A stretch of DNA of 64,000 nt from Aminivibrio sp. (GCF_016756745.1 NZ_JAESIH010000051.1:1-64000), one strand, 5' to 3'. Counted from the first letter of the stretch, positions 53,826 through 63,355 are shown. Made by a program: numbers and translations. The notes: generated by a model from the sequence alone, not told the origin.

Positions 53826-54421
53826 ACTCCCTGCTCTGGATTCTCTTCGGCTATCTCGCAGGCTCCTTTCCCACGGGCTATCTTGCGGCCCGGGCGGTCA
53901 AGGGAGTGGACATACGGACCTTCGGTTCGGGAAACGTGGGCGCCACAAACGTGGGGCGGCTCATGGGGAAAAAATGGGCGGTGGCGGTGACTGTTGTCGA
54001 CATGATCAAGGCCTCCGTAGGCATTCTGTGTGCCCGGGCCGCCGGCGTGGCTGATCCCTGGACCATTGCCTTTACAGGGTTTGCAGGGGTTTGCGGTCAC
54101 AACTTCCCGCTCTGGCTCGGTTTCCGGGGAGGGAAGGGTGTCGCTTCCACCTACGGCGTTGTTTTTTTTCTCCACCCCCCCCTCTCCTTTTTCCTCGCTC
54201 CCGCCGGGGGAGTCATCTGGTTCGCCCTGCTGAAACTGAAAGGATATGTTTCTCTTGCCTCCCTTATCTCTCTCTGGTGCCTTCCCCTCATCGCAGCTGT
54301 TCTTTCCTTCCCCTTCCCTTATATCTTCCTGCTCACGCTCCTGGCGGTCCTTTCAACCGTCCGGCACAGGGAGAATATCCGCCGTCTTTTTGAAGGAAAG
54401 GAGAACAGCTTCAAAAAATAG
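53822..54421 (+). CDS. plsY: Glycerol-3-phosphate acyltransferase PlsY
   Basis: A 199-residue inner-membrane enzyme using acyl-phosphate for phospholipid synthesis. It has about five membrane helices and the PlsY motifs GYLAGSFPTGYL, RTFGSGNVGATNVGRLMG and HNFPLWLGFRGGKGVAST. Translationally coupled to the preceding ligase gene. Confidence 0.96.
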   Translation: MNSLLWILFGYLAGSFPTGYLAARAVKGVDIRTFGSGNVGATNVGRLMGKKWAVAVTVVDMIKASVGILCARAAGVADPWTIAFTGFAGVCGHNFPLWLGFRGGKGVASTYGVVFFLHPPLSFFLAPAGGVIWFALLKLKGYVSLASLISLWCLPLIAAVLSFPFPYIFLLTLLAVLSTVRHRENIRRLFEGKENSFKK

Positions 54422-54467
54422 GAATTTCGTGCCGGGCGTGCCGGGCGTGTCGTGGCGGGAGTCCTCG

Positions 54468-54529
54468 CCTAAGTCCACGGTTTTCAGGCAGGGGGAGTGT
54501 CGCCGATACCCGCTGCCTGCGGATTTAGA
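54468..54529 (+). mobile_element. MITE copy 10 (62 bp, diverged)
   Basis: The left end CCTAAGTCCAC and the right end GCGGATTTAGA enclose only TTTTCAGGCAGGGGGAGTGT and CGCTGCCT. The smallest clearly two-ended copy. No target duplication. Confidence 0.8.
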
Positions 54530-54756
54530 GCGGGGTGGGTTGAAATCGGAAAAGTGTGACAGTCTGTTTATCGTAGTGTATCATTGAGAAAAGATGATGA
54601 TGTTGCGAATTTCCGAGGCTTGAAATTATGTTCATGGATTCTTCGGTTCGCTTGACGGTGTGCTTGTCTCCGCCGTGAATCTTCTGAACGAGTATCAGGG
54701 GGAAAAGAAACGCACCGGAAAGGCCTTTCCCGCCCCTTCGGTCTTCCGCTCCTTTT

Positions 54757-54935
54757 TTGACCGACGCGGAAAGTACGGAGGGGGAGGTTACAGTCGATAG
54801 GGACGCCACGATCATTCCTGTGGATAAGAACGGGTACGAGAAGATGGTTTTTTTCGACGTCGGAGGTAATGTCCGGAGAAAAAGGGCTGACCCCCCTCGC
54901 GGGAATTCATCGAAAACAACCTGTGGAATGAGGAA
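54757..54935 (+). repeat. Repeat B copy 2 inside a short frame of unknown origin
   Basis: Bases 54823-54930 are a near copy of 47997-48100, sharing AAGAACGGGTACGAGAAG, GGTAATGTCCGG and ATCGAAAACAACC. Here it lies in a 65-codon frame (VDKNGYEKMVFFDVGGNVRR) that does not align in frame with the other copy throughout. Likely relics of one dispersed sequence, not a gene. Confidence 0.7.
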
Positions 54936-54945
54936 AATTTATCAA

Positions 54946-54975
54946 GTTGACTAATACTGACCAATGGCGTAGAAT
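54946..54975 (+). promoter_or_regulatory. ctsR-clpC promoter with CtsR-like operator
   Basis: TTGACT, 17-base spacer, TAGAAT. The -35 box is part of GTTGACT-AAT-ACTGACC (54946-54962), which fits the CtsR heptad direct repeat (TTTGACC-N3-TTTGACC) at 10 of 14 positions with the correct 3-base spacing. CtsR would block its own promoter. Confidence 0.75.
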
Positions 54976-55011
54976 AATCATCGGAAATTGTTGCATCTGG
55001 AGGGAAGTGCC

Positions 55012-55491
55012 GTGGCGAGTCTGACGAGAGTTATTGAAAACTACATCAACAATCTTTTTACCGAGATGGACGAACAGGCGGTGTCGCTCCGGAGAAAAGA
55101 GTTGGCGGAGATCTTCGGGTGCGTACCAAGTCAGATAAATTACGTCCTCAGAAGCCGCTTCACCCCTGAGCGGGGGTATATAGTGGAAAGCCAGAGAGGC
55201 GGCCATGGTTATATTCGTATATTCCGCCTCCGATACGACATTCCGGAGGAAAAAATCAACCACATCGAAGAAATCATCGGGGATGCCATTACAGGACAGG
55301 AAGCAAAACGGCTTCTCACTTCACTTCAGGAACGGGGATTGATCGGTTCCCGGGAACGCATCCTGATCGAGGTGGCCCTTCGTTATGTCGAAGAGCTCGG
55401 CAGCACGGAATTCGATGTGTCGCCCTACAAACGGAACGCCATACAGGCGGAGCTTCTGAAGAGAATGCTCCGGAGCTTGGCTCTGGCATGA
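55012..55491 (+). CDS. ctsR: Transcriptional repressor CtsR
   Basis: A 159-residue heat-shock repressor with LRRKELAEIFGCVPSQINYV (winged helix), the glycine-rich ESQRGGHGYIRI turn that senses heat, and a C-terminal helical domain. GTG start at 55012 with GGAGGGA upstream. It directly precedes clpC (48 bases); mcsA and mcsB, usually between them in Firmicutes, are absent. Confidence 0.94.
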   Translation: MASLTRVIENYINNLFTEMDEQAVSLRRKELAEIFGCVPSQINYVLRSRFTPERGYIVESQRGGHGYIRIFRLRYDIPEEKINHIEEIIGDAITGQEAKRLLTSLQERGLIGSRERILIEVALRYVEELGSTEFDVSPYKRNAIQAELLKRMLRSLALA

Positions 55492-55539
55492 GCCGAAGGA
55501 GAAACTCCCTGACGGGAAAAGAAAAAGGGATGATCATTC

Positions 55540-58032
55540 ATGTGGCAGTTTTTCACTGAGAGAGGCAAAAAAGTGGTTCAGCTTGCCCACAGAGAGGCTC
55601 TTCGCCTCGGGCATGACGTCATTGGGACGGAACATATCCTTCTCGGCATCCTTGCCGAAGGGGAAGGAGTGGCTGTGCAGGCCATGGAGTCTCTCGGGAT
55701 CAATCTTCACGAGATGAAGCGCCGGCTTGAGGATTCGGTGGGCAAGTCTCACCCCATCCTCAAACCGGTGGATCTTCCTCTCAGCCCGAGGGCAAAGAGG
55801 GTGCTCGATCTTTCCATCAGGGAAGCCCGGAATATGGGCGTCAACTATGTCGGGACGGAGCATATCCTTCTGGGTATTCTGGCCGAAGGCGAGGGCATGG
55901 CCGCCCAGACGCTCCAGTCTGTAGGTGTTGATCACGCCCAGCTGGTCAGGGAAATCCAGCGGTTCCTCGGAGGGACCGACAGCGAAGGTGACCGGGGAGC
56001 GGAACCCTCGGTCGAGACGGGCCGGAAAAAGGGCCGGACGAAGACCCCGACTCTTGACCAGCTTGCCCTTGACCTGAGCGAAAAAAGCAGGAACGGCGAG
56101 CTGGATCCCGTCATAGGGAGAACCAAGGAGATCAGGAGAATCATCCAGATTCTCTCGAGGAGGACGAAAAACAACCCTGTTCTCATAGGCGACCCGGGCG
56201 TGGGGAAGACGGCCATCGTGGAAGGGCTTGCCCAGAAGATTGCCGAGGGGGACATTCCGGAAATTCTCAGGGACAAAAAGGTCATGCAGCTCAATATGGG
56301 GAACCTTGTGGCGGGAACCAAATACCGGGGAGAGTTCGAGGAACGCATGAGAAAACTGGTGAAGGAACTTTCCGAGGCCAGGGACGTCATCCTCTTCATC
56401 GACGAGATCCACACCATTGTCGGAGCGGGCGGGGCCGAAGGGGCCGTTGATGCCGCCAACATTCTCAAGCCGAGCCTTTCCCGGGGAGAATTCCAGGTTA
56501 TCGGCGCTACCACCCTGGACGAATACCGAAAGCACATAGAAAAGGACGCTGCCCTGGAGAGGAGGTTTCAGCCCGTTCATGTCCACGAACCGAGCGTGGA
56601 CGACTCCATTCTCATCCTGGAAGGACTCCGTGACCGGTACGAATCCCACCACAGGGCGAAGATCCGGGATGATGCCCTTGAGGCTGCGGCGCGTCTTTCA
56701 GCCAGGTATATCACCGACCGCCATCTCCCGGACAAGGGGATCGACCTCATTGACGAGGCGGCCGCCAGGGCGAGGATCAACGCCATGGAGACTCCTGACT
56801 CCTTGAAAGAGATGGAGAAGAAGCTTGAGGAAATCAGGAGGGAAAAGGAGGGTGCCGTCGATTCCCAGGAGTTCGAAAAAGCTGCCCGGCTCAGGGACGA
56901 TGAGCGGAGGCTTTCGGAGGATCTGGAGGAAGAACGGCGGAAGTGGCGTTCCCGCAGAAACTCCTACCAGCCTATTGTTACGGGCGAGGACATTGCGGAT
57001 GTTGTGGCCGAGTGGACGGGAATTCCCGTCTTTCAGCTCACCGGAGAGGAATCGGAGCGGCTCCTCAGGATGGAAGAGGAAATTGAGAAACGGCTTGTCG
57101 GCCAGAATGATGCGGTGGTTTCCGTCGCCAGGGCTATTCGTCGCGCAAGGAGCGGACTGAAAGACCCAAGGCGGCCCATCGGCAGCTTCCTTCTTCTTGG
57201 CCCGACGGGAGTCGGAAAGACGGAACTCGCAAGGCGTCTTGCGGAATTCCTTTTCGGTTCGGAAGATACCATGATCCGCCTTGACATGAGTGAATTCATG
57301 GAAAAGCATGAGGTGTCCAAACTCATCGGGGCCCCTCCGGGATATGTAGGCTATGAAGAGGGGGGCAAGCTCACCGAAGCGGTCCGCCGGAGACCCTACT
57401 CGGTGGTGCTCTTTGACGAGATCGAAAAGGCCCATCCCGATATTTTCAACATCCTGCTCCAGATTCTGGAAGATGGACGGCTGACCGACGGTCAGGGGAG
57501 AACGGTGGATTTCCGAAATACAGTCATCCTCATGACAAGCAACGTGGGGGCGAGGGAAGCGGCCAAGGGGTCTACCCTCGGCTTTTCGGGGGGAGACGAG
57601 AAAGACCCCTTCGACTGGAGCAAACTCAAGGCGGCGATCATGGACGAGGTCAACAGGACCTTCAGGCCGGAATTTATAAACCGCCTCGATGAAATGATCG
57701 TCTTCCGGCCCCTGAACAGGGAGAGTATGATGGCCATAGTGGCTATCATGGTCGAAGAATTAGTCTCCAGGCTTTCCTCCAGGGGCATCGTCCTCTCTGT
57801 AGGTGATGAAGTCCGTTCCTTTATCCTGGAAAAGGGGTACCAGCCGAAATATGGGGCCCGCCCTCTCCGGCGGATCATCCAGACGCTCATTGAGGACAGG
57901 CTGGCCGATTTCCTGCTTGGGAAGGGAAGCACCGGTGGAGAATGCATCGAGGCATTTCTTGACGGCGGTGAAGTGCGTTTCCGTTCCGTCGCGTGCAGAA
58001 AACCCGATCTCGCGGAAACGGCTTCAAAATAG
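55540..58032 (+). CDS. clpC: ATP-dependent Clp protease ATP-binding subunit ClpC
   Basis: An 830-residue Hsp100 unfoldase. N-domain with the double Clp-N repeat (RLGHDVIGTEHILLGILAEG and again VGTEHILLGILAEGEG), first AAA+ module (GDPGVGKT), an M-domain/UVR segment (SQEFEKAARLRDDERRL), second AAA+ module (GPTGVGKT, FDEIEKAHPDIFN) and a C-terminal D2-small domain. Works with ClpP on damaged proteins. Under the CtsR-like operator upstream of ctsR. Confidence 0.97.
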   Translation: MWQFFTERGKKVVQLAHREALRLGHDVIGTEHILLGILAEGEGVAVQAMESLGINLHEMKRRLEDSVGKSHPILKPVDLPLSPRAKRVLDLSIREARNMGVNYVGTEHILLGILAEGEGMAAQTLQSVGVDHAQLVREIQRFLGGTDSEGDRGAEPSVETGRKKGRTKTPTLDQLALDLSEKSRNGELDPVIGRTKEIRRIIQILSRRTKNNPVLIGDPGVGKTAIVEGLAQKIAEGDIPEILRDKKVMQLNMGNLVAGTKYRGEFEERMRKLVKELSEARDVILFIDEIHTIVGAGGAEGAVDAANILKPSLSRGEFQVIGATTLDEYRKHIEKDAALERRFQPVHVHEPSVDDSILILEGLRDRYESHHRAKIRDDALEAAARLSARYITDRHLPDKGIDLIDEAAARARINAMETPDSLKEMEKKLEEIRREKEGAVDSQEFEKAARLRDDERRLSEDLEEERRKWRSRRNSYQPIVTGEDIADVVAEWTGIPVFQLTGEESERLLRMEEEIEKRLVGQNDAVVSVARAIRRARSGLKDPRRPIGSFLLLGPTGVGKTELARRLAEFLFGSEDTMIRLDMSEFMEKHEVSKLIGAPPGYVGYEEGGKLTEAVRRRPYSVVLFDEIEKAHPDIFNILLQILEDGRLTDGQGRTVDFRNTVILMTSNVGAREAAKGSTLGFSGGDEKDPFDWSKLKAAIMDEVNRTFRPEFINRLDEMIVFRPLNRESMMAIVAIMVEELVSRLSSRGIVLSVGDEVRSFILEKGYQPKYGARPLRRIIQTLIEDRLADFLLGKGSTGGECIEAFLDGGEVRFRSVACRKPDLAETASK

Positions 58033-58071
58033 AAAAACAACTTTTCCCCTTCGGGCGGAAGGAGGATCCCA

Positions 58072-58905
58072 ATGGACGGGTCATTTTTCTGGCTGTACTT
58101 TCTCCTCATTTTCATTATCTTTCCCCAGCTGAAGCAGCAGCAGCTCCAGTGGCGCAGGGTGGCCGCCATACGGAACTGCGAAAAAAGGCGCGGGACTCGG
58201 ATCATCACTCTTATCCACCGTCAGGAGACCATGGGCTTCTGGGGCATGTTTTCCCGGAACTTCATCAACATCGAAGATTCGGAGGAAATACTGAGGGCTA
58301 TTCGTCTCACATCTGATGAGACACCGATCGACATTATCATCCACACCCCCGGCGGGCTCCTTCTGGCAGCGGAGCAGATCGCCAGGGCGCTGAAGCGTCA
58401 TCCGTCAAAAGTGACGGTGGTTGTTCCCCACTACGCCATGTCCGGGGGAACCCTTATCGCCCTGGCGGCGGATGAGATCCTCATGGACAGGCACGCCGTC
58501 CTTGGGCCGGTGGACCCCCAGATCGGCAAATTCCCGGCGGCCTCAATTCTGAAAGCCGTGGAGAGCAAAGCTGTAAACGACGTGGACGACGAAACCCTCA
58601 TCCTGGCTGACGTGAGCAGGAAAGCTCTTCGGCAGACGCGGGACCTCGTATATGAACTGGTATCCGACCGCCTTGGAGAGGAGAAGGGAATGGAGCTGGC
58701 AACCGCACTCACCGAGGGGCGCTGGACCCATGATTATCCGATCACGGTGGATGAAGCGGCAACTCTCGGACTGCCGGTGGTACCGAACGAACACGATTTT
58801 TTCAGCAATCTCATGAGCCTCTATCCCCAGTCCTCTTCAGCACGGCCGTCAGTTCAGTACATCCCCGTGCCGTATCCTGGTCGCCCCTCCGGCGGCCGTT
58901 CATGA
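58072..58905 (+). CDS. SDH-family Clp-fold serine protease, membrane-anchored
   Basis: A 277-residue protein with an N-terminal membrane helix (about 5-20) and a ClpP/SppA-like fold: PIDIIIHTPGGLLLAAEQIA, then PHYAMSGGTLIALAADEILM with presumed nucleophile Ser124, and DRHAVLGPVDPQIG. This matches the serine-dehydrogenase-proteinase family (PF01972). Possibly in one transcript with clpC and the PPIase gene, forming an envelope protein-quality group. Its stop overlaps upstream sequence of the next gene. Confidence 0.88.
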   Translation: MDGSFFWLYFLLIFIIFPQLKQQQLQWRRVAAIRNCEKRRGTRIITLIHRQETMGFWGMFSRNFINIEDSEEILRAIRLTSDETPIDIIIHTPGGLLLAAEQIARALKRHPSKVTVVVPHYAMSGGTLIALAADEILMDRHAVLGPVDPQIGKFPAASILKAVESKAVNDVDDETLILADVSRKALRQTRDLVYELVSDRLGEEKGMELATALTEGRWTHDYPITVDEAATLGLPVVPNEHDFFSNLMSLYPQSSSARPSVQYIPVPYPGRPSGGRS

Positions 58906-58934
58906 AAGGACACCTTCTGATATGGAGGTTCATA

Positions 58935-59783
58935 ATGAAACGGCGGATCCGGAACGCATTCTGTACTCTTCTTGTTCTTCTGGCAGCGGCTTCTGCGGCA
59001 GGGGCGGCAGAAACAGTCCTCGCGGTTGGGGACGAAAAAGTGTCGGCGGAAGAGATCCTTTACCTTCTGGGCCTCGAATTCGGAGGAAACGATGCCCTTG
59101 CCGCGCTTGCGGCGAAAGAAATGACGGACGAGGAACTTAATGGATTTCTCGGCAGGGTTTCCATGGCTCTTCTCTTTTCCAGGGGGGCTGTTCTCAAGGG
59201 ACTCCACCTTGACCCGAGAATAGCCGCCCAGATACGGTGGAACCAGATCAACCTTCTGGCAAATGCCTATATCGCCTCTCTCGCACCCCGGCTTGCCTTC
59301 GGTGAAAAAGAACTGAAAGCTGCGTATGAAAAGAACCGAAAAAAATATGTTCGTAAAGGCAGCGCGAGGATCAGGCATATTTTCGTCACATCCGAGGAAA
59401 AAGGACGGTCGGCCCTTCTTGCCCTTCTCTCCGGCGAGGATTTCTTTTCCGTGGCCGGGCGTTTCAGCGAGGATCCCGCCTCATTCCCGTCAGGAGGCGA
59501 TGCCCGGTGGGTTGAAGAGGGAACGCTTCCGGCAAGCCTGGACAGACTCGTATTCTCTGTCCCTCTCAATACGGTCCTCGGGCCTGTGGAAGCCGGCGAC
59601 GGCTTCTGCATTTTCGAAGTGCTGGAACGAAAAGAGCCCCGTTCTCTCACGTTCGCTGAAGCGAAAAAACTCGTCACCGCCGATCTTGAGCAATCCGTCC
59701 TCTCCGAAGAGGCCGCTTCTCTCGCCGGGCGGTTTCCTGTCGTTTCCAGTCCTGACATCCTGGGACGTTTTCCGGTACGTTAA
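58935..59783 (+). CDS. Secreted PpiC-type peptidyl-prolyl isomerase (SurA/PrsA-like)
   Basis: A 282-residue protein with a signal peptide (MKRRIRNAFCTLLVLLAAAS to GAAE), an N-terminal SurA-like chaperone region and a parvulin domain at about 150-245 (IRHIFVTSEEKGRSALLALL, FPSGGDARWVEEGTLP). Start at 58935 with GGAGG seven bases upstream. Probably folds exported proteins. Followed by a strong terminator. Confidence 0.88.
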   Translation: MKRRIRNAFCTLLVLLAAASAAGAAETVLAVGDEKVSAEEILYLLGLEFGGNDALAALAAKEMTDEELNGFLGRVSMALLFSRGAVLKGLHLDPRIAAQIRWNQINLLANAYIASLAPRLAFGEKELKAAYEKNRKKYVRKGSARIRHIFVTSEEKGRSALLALLSGEDFFSVAGRFSEDPASFPSGGDARWVEEGTLPASLDRLVFSVPLNTVLGPVEAGDGFCIFEVLERKEPRSLTFAEAKKLVTADLEQSVLSEEAASLAGRFPVVSSPDILGRFPVR

Positions 59784-59801
59784 TTTCCGACATGTTTTCG
59801 G

Positions 59802-59829
59802 GGGTGCGGCTTCTGCTGCACCCTTTTTT
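59802..59829 (+). terminator. Rho-independent terminator
   Basis: GGGTGCGGC / GCTGCACCC stem with TTCT loop and T6 tail. Confidence 0.9.
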
Positions 59830-59854
59830 CTTTCCCTCCAGGCAATGTACTTAA

Positions 59855-59883
59855 TGGACAGATGAAATATCTCTCTCTATAAT
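59855..59883 (+). promoter_or_regulatory. nhaC promoter
   Basis: TGGACA, 17-base spacer, TATAAT, about 60 bases before the start codon. Confidence 0.75.
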
Positions 59884-59942
59884 GAAAAAACGCCCGACCG
59901 GATAGAGGCGAAATTTCTGGGATACGGAAAGGATGGATTTGT

Positions 59943-61499
59943 ATGGAGATTGAAAGGGGAAGAAAACCCCGCTTCGGCGAAGCCCTCTTTGTTCTCGCTG
60001 TCGATGCTCTTATCATAAGCTACGGAGTTCTGGACATCAAATTCGAGTCAGGCGCCGCCTTCGGGCTGGCTCTCTCGGCCCATGTGCCCCTTTTCATAGC
60101 GGCGGTCTTCACCGCTCTTGTCGGAGTGTTCTTCATCGGGAGGAAATGGCGTGACGTGGAGGAAGGGATGATCAACGGCATCACCGTTGCCCTTCAGGCC
60201 GTCCTGATCCTCATGACCATAGGTGGACTCATCGGAGCCTGGATCCAGAGCGGAGTCGTTCCCACCCTCATCTATTACGGGCTGAACCTCCTTTCTCCCC
60301 AGTACTTCCTCCTGGCGTCCCTCCTCATATGCTCGATCGTGTCCCTCTCCACCGGCAGCTCCTGGAGCACCAGCGGCACCGTGGGCATCGCCCTTATGGG
60401 GATAGGCGCCGGCCTTGGCGTTCCTGCTCCCGTAACGGCAGGATTTGTCATCTCCGGGGCCTATTTCGGCGACAAGATGTCCCCCCTGTCTGACACTACG
60501 AACCTCGCCCCGGCAGTGGCCGGAAGCGATCTTTTCAGCCATATCCGGGCCATGATGTGGACTACCGGGCCCACTCTTCTGATCGTGGCGGGAATTGCCG
60601 CCTACATGGGTGGAAGCTACAGCGGTGCCGAGCTCGACAATTCAAGGATATCCGTCATCCAGCAGATGATGTCCGCCGAGTTTGTCATATCCAAGATCGG
60701 GTTCCTTCCTCCCCTCCTCGTGCTCGTTCTTGTGGCGCTGAGAGTTCCCGCCCTGCCCGGTATAACTGCCGGAATGCTGCTCGCCTCGGGCATGTCCCTC
60801 TTCCATGGAGTCGGCCTCGGCGATGTGCTTGGAGCGCTTCACTCGGGATATACTCCGGTCCTTTTCAGCCAGGTGGCCGAGTCTGCAGACATAGGAGCCG
60901 TAAATGAACTTCTCAGGGGGGCCGTCGTTTTCCAGCCGGAAAGTTTCGATACCGTAAAGGAAGTGGCCTCCATGCTGAACGACCTTCTCGCCCGGGGCGG
61001 CCTGACGGGCATGCTTGAAACAGTGGCCCTCATCCTGGTAGCCCTTGTTCTGGGCGGCATCATGGAGACCTGCGGTTTCCTCGAGGTGCTCCTCGAGCGG
61101 CTCATGGAAAGGGTGAAGACCGTGTTCGGCCTCGTGGGGGCGGTTATTTCCTCCTGCGTGTTCACCAACATGTTCCTCGGGGACCAGTACCTCGCCCTGG
61201 TCATGCCGGGAAGAATGTTCCGGCCTGCATTTGAGGAATTTCGAAAGGACGGTAAAGGACTGGACCCGAAACTGCTTTCCCGTACTCTCGAAGATTCAGG
61301 AACCCTCACGTCGGTCCTCGTCCCCTGGAATACATGCGGAGCATACAACAGCGGCGTTCTCGGCGTGCCCACCCTTTCCTACCTGCCCTATGCCTTTCTC
61401 AACTATATCAACCCTCTCGTGGCGCTTCTCATGACCAGGTTCGGCATCGGAGTGCCCTGGGTTGAAAAGGGCGAGTCCGGGGAGGTTTCAGGGGATTGA
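59943..61499 (+). CDS. nhaC: NhaC-family Na+/H+ antiporter
   Basis: A 518-residue inner-membrane protein with about 11-12 helices and the NhaC segments STGSSWSTSGTVGIALMG, GAYFGDKMSPLSDTTNLAPA and VVFTNMFLGDQYLA-like CVFTNMFLGDQYLALVMPGR. It would exchange Na+ for H+ (or act as an amino-acid-linked antiporter, as some homologues do). Its stop overlaps the TTG start of the next gene. Confidence 0.93.
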   Translation: MEIERGRKPRFGEALFVLAVDALIISYGVLDIKFESGAAFGLALSAHVPLFIAAVFTALVGVFFIGRKWRDVEEGMINGITVALQAVLILMTIGGLIGAWIQSGVVPTLIYYGLNLLSPQYFLLASLLICSIVSLSTGSSWSTSGTVGIALMGIGAGLGVPAPVTAGFVISGAYFGDKMSPLSDTTNLAPAVAGSDLFSHIRAMMWTTGPTLLIVAGIAAYMGGSYSGAELDNSRISVIQQMMSAEFVISKIGFLPPLLVLVLVALRVPALPGITAGMLLASGMSLFHGVGLGDVLGALHSGYTPVLFSQVAESADIGAVNELLRGAVVFQPESFDTVKEVASMLNDLLARGGLTGMLETVALILVALVLGGIMETCGFLEVLLERLMERVKTVFGLVGAVISSCVFTNMFLGDQYLALVMPGRMFRPAFEEFRKDGKGLDPKLLSRTLEDSGTLTSVLVPWNTCGAYNSGVLGVPTLSYLPYAFLNYINPLVALLMTRFGIGVPWVEKGESGEVSGD

Positions 61500-61942
61500 T
61501 CAGCACGAAGGTTTTTTCGGGCAGCGGGCTCCCTTTCCCCCGGTGGTTGAGGGGTGCCGGTCTGCTGGCAGGTTTCTTTCTTCTATCCGACGGGCTTCGC
61601 CGCTTCCTTTCAGGAGGCGGCCTGTCGGCCTTTATTCCGTACCTCCTGGTGGGATCCGCCTGTGTCTACGTGGCTGGATATGACAAGAAAATCACCCTGT
61701 CAGACAAGGGATTTGTACGGCAGACCCTTTTCTGGGGGAGAGGGAGGACGGAGGTTCTTCCCTGGAGCGAAATGGAAGAAATGATCCTCATGCCGGCCGC
61801 GAAAGGCACCGGGGTCCTGTTTCCCATGAAGAACAGGGGGTGGAGGGCCTTTTTCCCAGATGCGACGGAAGCGGATCTCCGTGCAGCGGCGGCGGAATTC
61901 AGGCCGGATCTTCCTGTTTTCACCGGCACCGGGCCCCGATGA
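61496..61942 (+). CDS. Small membrane protein, unknown function
   Basis: A 148-residue protein with two N-terminal membrane helices (about 20-35 and 42-60) and a cytoplasmic domain of PH-like character (YDKKITLSDKGFVRQTLFWG, LPWSEMEEMIL). TTG start overlapping the nhaC stop, so translation is probably coupled. May serve the antiporter. Family not recognised. Confidence 0.7.
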   Translation: MISTKVFSGSGLPFPRWLRGAGLLAGFFLLSDGLRRFLSGGGLSAFIPYLLVGSACVYVAGYDKKITLSDKGFVRQTLFWGRGRTEVLPWSEMEEMILMPAAKGTGVLFPMKNRGWRAFFPDATEADLRAAAAEFRPDLPVFTGTGPR

Positions 61943-62016
61943 TTCAATTTCGGCAAGGTGGTGCCGAACTCGGGATGGTTCAGGCTCATATCTGAAGAGG
62001 AGAGGATTTTTTCAAC

Positions 62017-63120
62017 ATGACAAAGGACAATTCGATTTTCAGAGCGCTTGCCCTCGGGCAGAGCATCTGGTGCGACTTTCTCAGCAGGGATCTTCTTCGT
62101 TCCGGCAGGCTGGACAAAATGATCGAAGAAGGTGTGCGGGGAGTGACGACCAATCCCTCCATATTTGAGAATGCCATAGGAAAGACCTCCGATTATGACG
62201 GGGACATTCTTTCCATGGTAAGGCAGGGAAAAAACAGGGAAGAAATCTATACATCTCTTACCGTGGCCGACGTTCGGGAGGCTGCCGACCGGTTCTTCCC
62301 GATATACGCCGGGAGCGGCGGCAAGGATGGTTTCGTAAGCCTTGAAGTCAGCCCTCTTCTCGCCCACGACGCGGAAGGAACGGTGTCGGAGGCGCAGACC
62401 CTTGCCCGGCTCACGGAAAAGAAAAACGTCATGATCAAGATTCCGGCGACCCCGGAGGGCATGAAGGCGATCCGCCGCTGCATTGCCCTGGGCATCAACG
62501 TGAACGCTACGCTCATTTTTTCGGTACGGCAGTATCGTGAAGTGGCTGAGGCTTTCATTGCAGGCCTTGAGGATCGGGCATCGGAGGGAAAGCCGCTTTC
62601 GGGCATTGCCTCCGTAGCTTCACTTTTCGTGAGTCGTGTGGATACGGCAGTGGACAAGCTTCTCGCTTCCAAAGACACAGGAGGAGCCCTCGCCGGCAAA
62701 ATTGCCGTGGACAACGCACGGGCAGCCTACATGGACTTTGAGATCATCTTGTCCGGCCCCCGCTGGCGCTCTCTTGAAGAAAAGGGAGCCCAGGTTCAGC
62801 GGCTTCTCTGGGCAAGCACGGGAACAAAGAATCCTGACTATTCGCCGACCATGTACGTGGATTCCCTCATCGGCCCCCATACCGTCAACACAATTCCGCC
62901 CGCGACCCTTGAGGCCTTTCTCGCCGGAGGGACCGTCGGCCTGACCGTCACGTCAGACAGGGAAGGGATGAAACGCAGACTCGATAAGCTTGCAGCCCTC
63001 GGCATCTCCCTCGATGAAGTGACCGACAGGCTGCTCGAAGAGGGGCTGGATGCTTTTGAAAAAGCCTATATCCTTCTGCTCGAGGTGATAGAGAAAAAAG
63101 GGCAGTCACTGGCCGGCTGA
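62017..63120 (+). CDS. tal: Transaldolase
   Basis: A 367-residue non-oxidative pentose-phosphate enzyme of the long TalB2-like class. Conserved GVTTNPSIFENAI, FVSLEVSPLLAHD and the Schiff-base Lys141 in VMIKIPATPEG, then NVNATLIFSVRQY and SVASLFVSRVDT. It ends at 63120, 79 bases before tRNA-Ala, with no clear terminator before the tRNA promoter. Confidence 0.95.
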   Translation: MTKDNSIFRALALGQSIWCDFLSRDLLRSGRLDKMIEEGVRGVTTNPSIFENAIGKTSDYDGDILSMVRQGKNREEIYTSLTVADVREAADRFFPIYAGSGGKDGFVSLEVSPLLAHDAEGTVSEAQTLARLTEKKNVMIKIPATPEGMKAIRRCIALGINVNATLIFSVRQYREVAEAFIAGLEDRASEGKPLSGIASVASLFVSRVDTAVDKLLASKDTGGALAGKIAVDNARAAYMDFEIILSGPRWRSLEEKGAQVQRLLWASTGTKNPDYSPTMYVDSLIGPHTVNTIPPATLEAFLAGGTVGLTVTSDREGMKRRLDKLAALGISLDEVTDRLLEEGLDAFEKAYILLLEVIEKKGQSLAG

Positions 63121-63153
63121 TTTTTTCTCTGTTTATTTTTCATTCCGGTCGGG

Positions 63154-63182
63154 TTGACAGAATCGGCGAGGCTCCTTATAAT
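63154..63182 (+). promoter_or_regulatory. tRNA-Ala promoter
   Basis: Consensus TTGACA, 17-base spacer, TATAAT. Confidence 0.92.
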
Positions 63183-63199
63183 ACTCCCGTTGTGCGTAA

Positions 63200-63275
<76 letters not shown>

Positions 63276-63303
63276 AGGACAAAGAAACAGGTAGAGCATA
63301 AAG

Positions 63304-63355
63304 ATTCCGATGGAGACGCCCGGCATTTCAATGTCGGGCGTCTTCATCGGAATCA
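63304..63355 (+). other. Long hairpin downstream of tRNA-Ala
   Basis: GATTCCGATG and GAGACGCCCGGCAT pair with ATGTCGGGCGTCTT and CATCGGAATC around a TTCA loop, with few mismatches. No T-run follows. It may be a tRNA 3' processing or termination structure. Confidence 0.55.
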
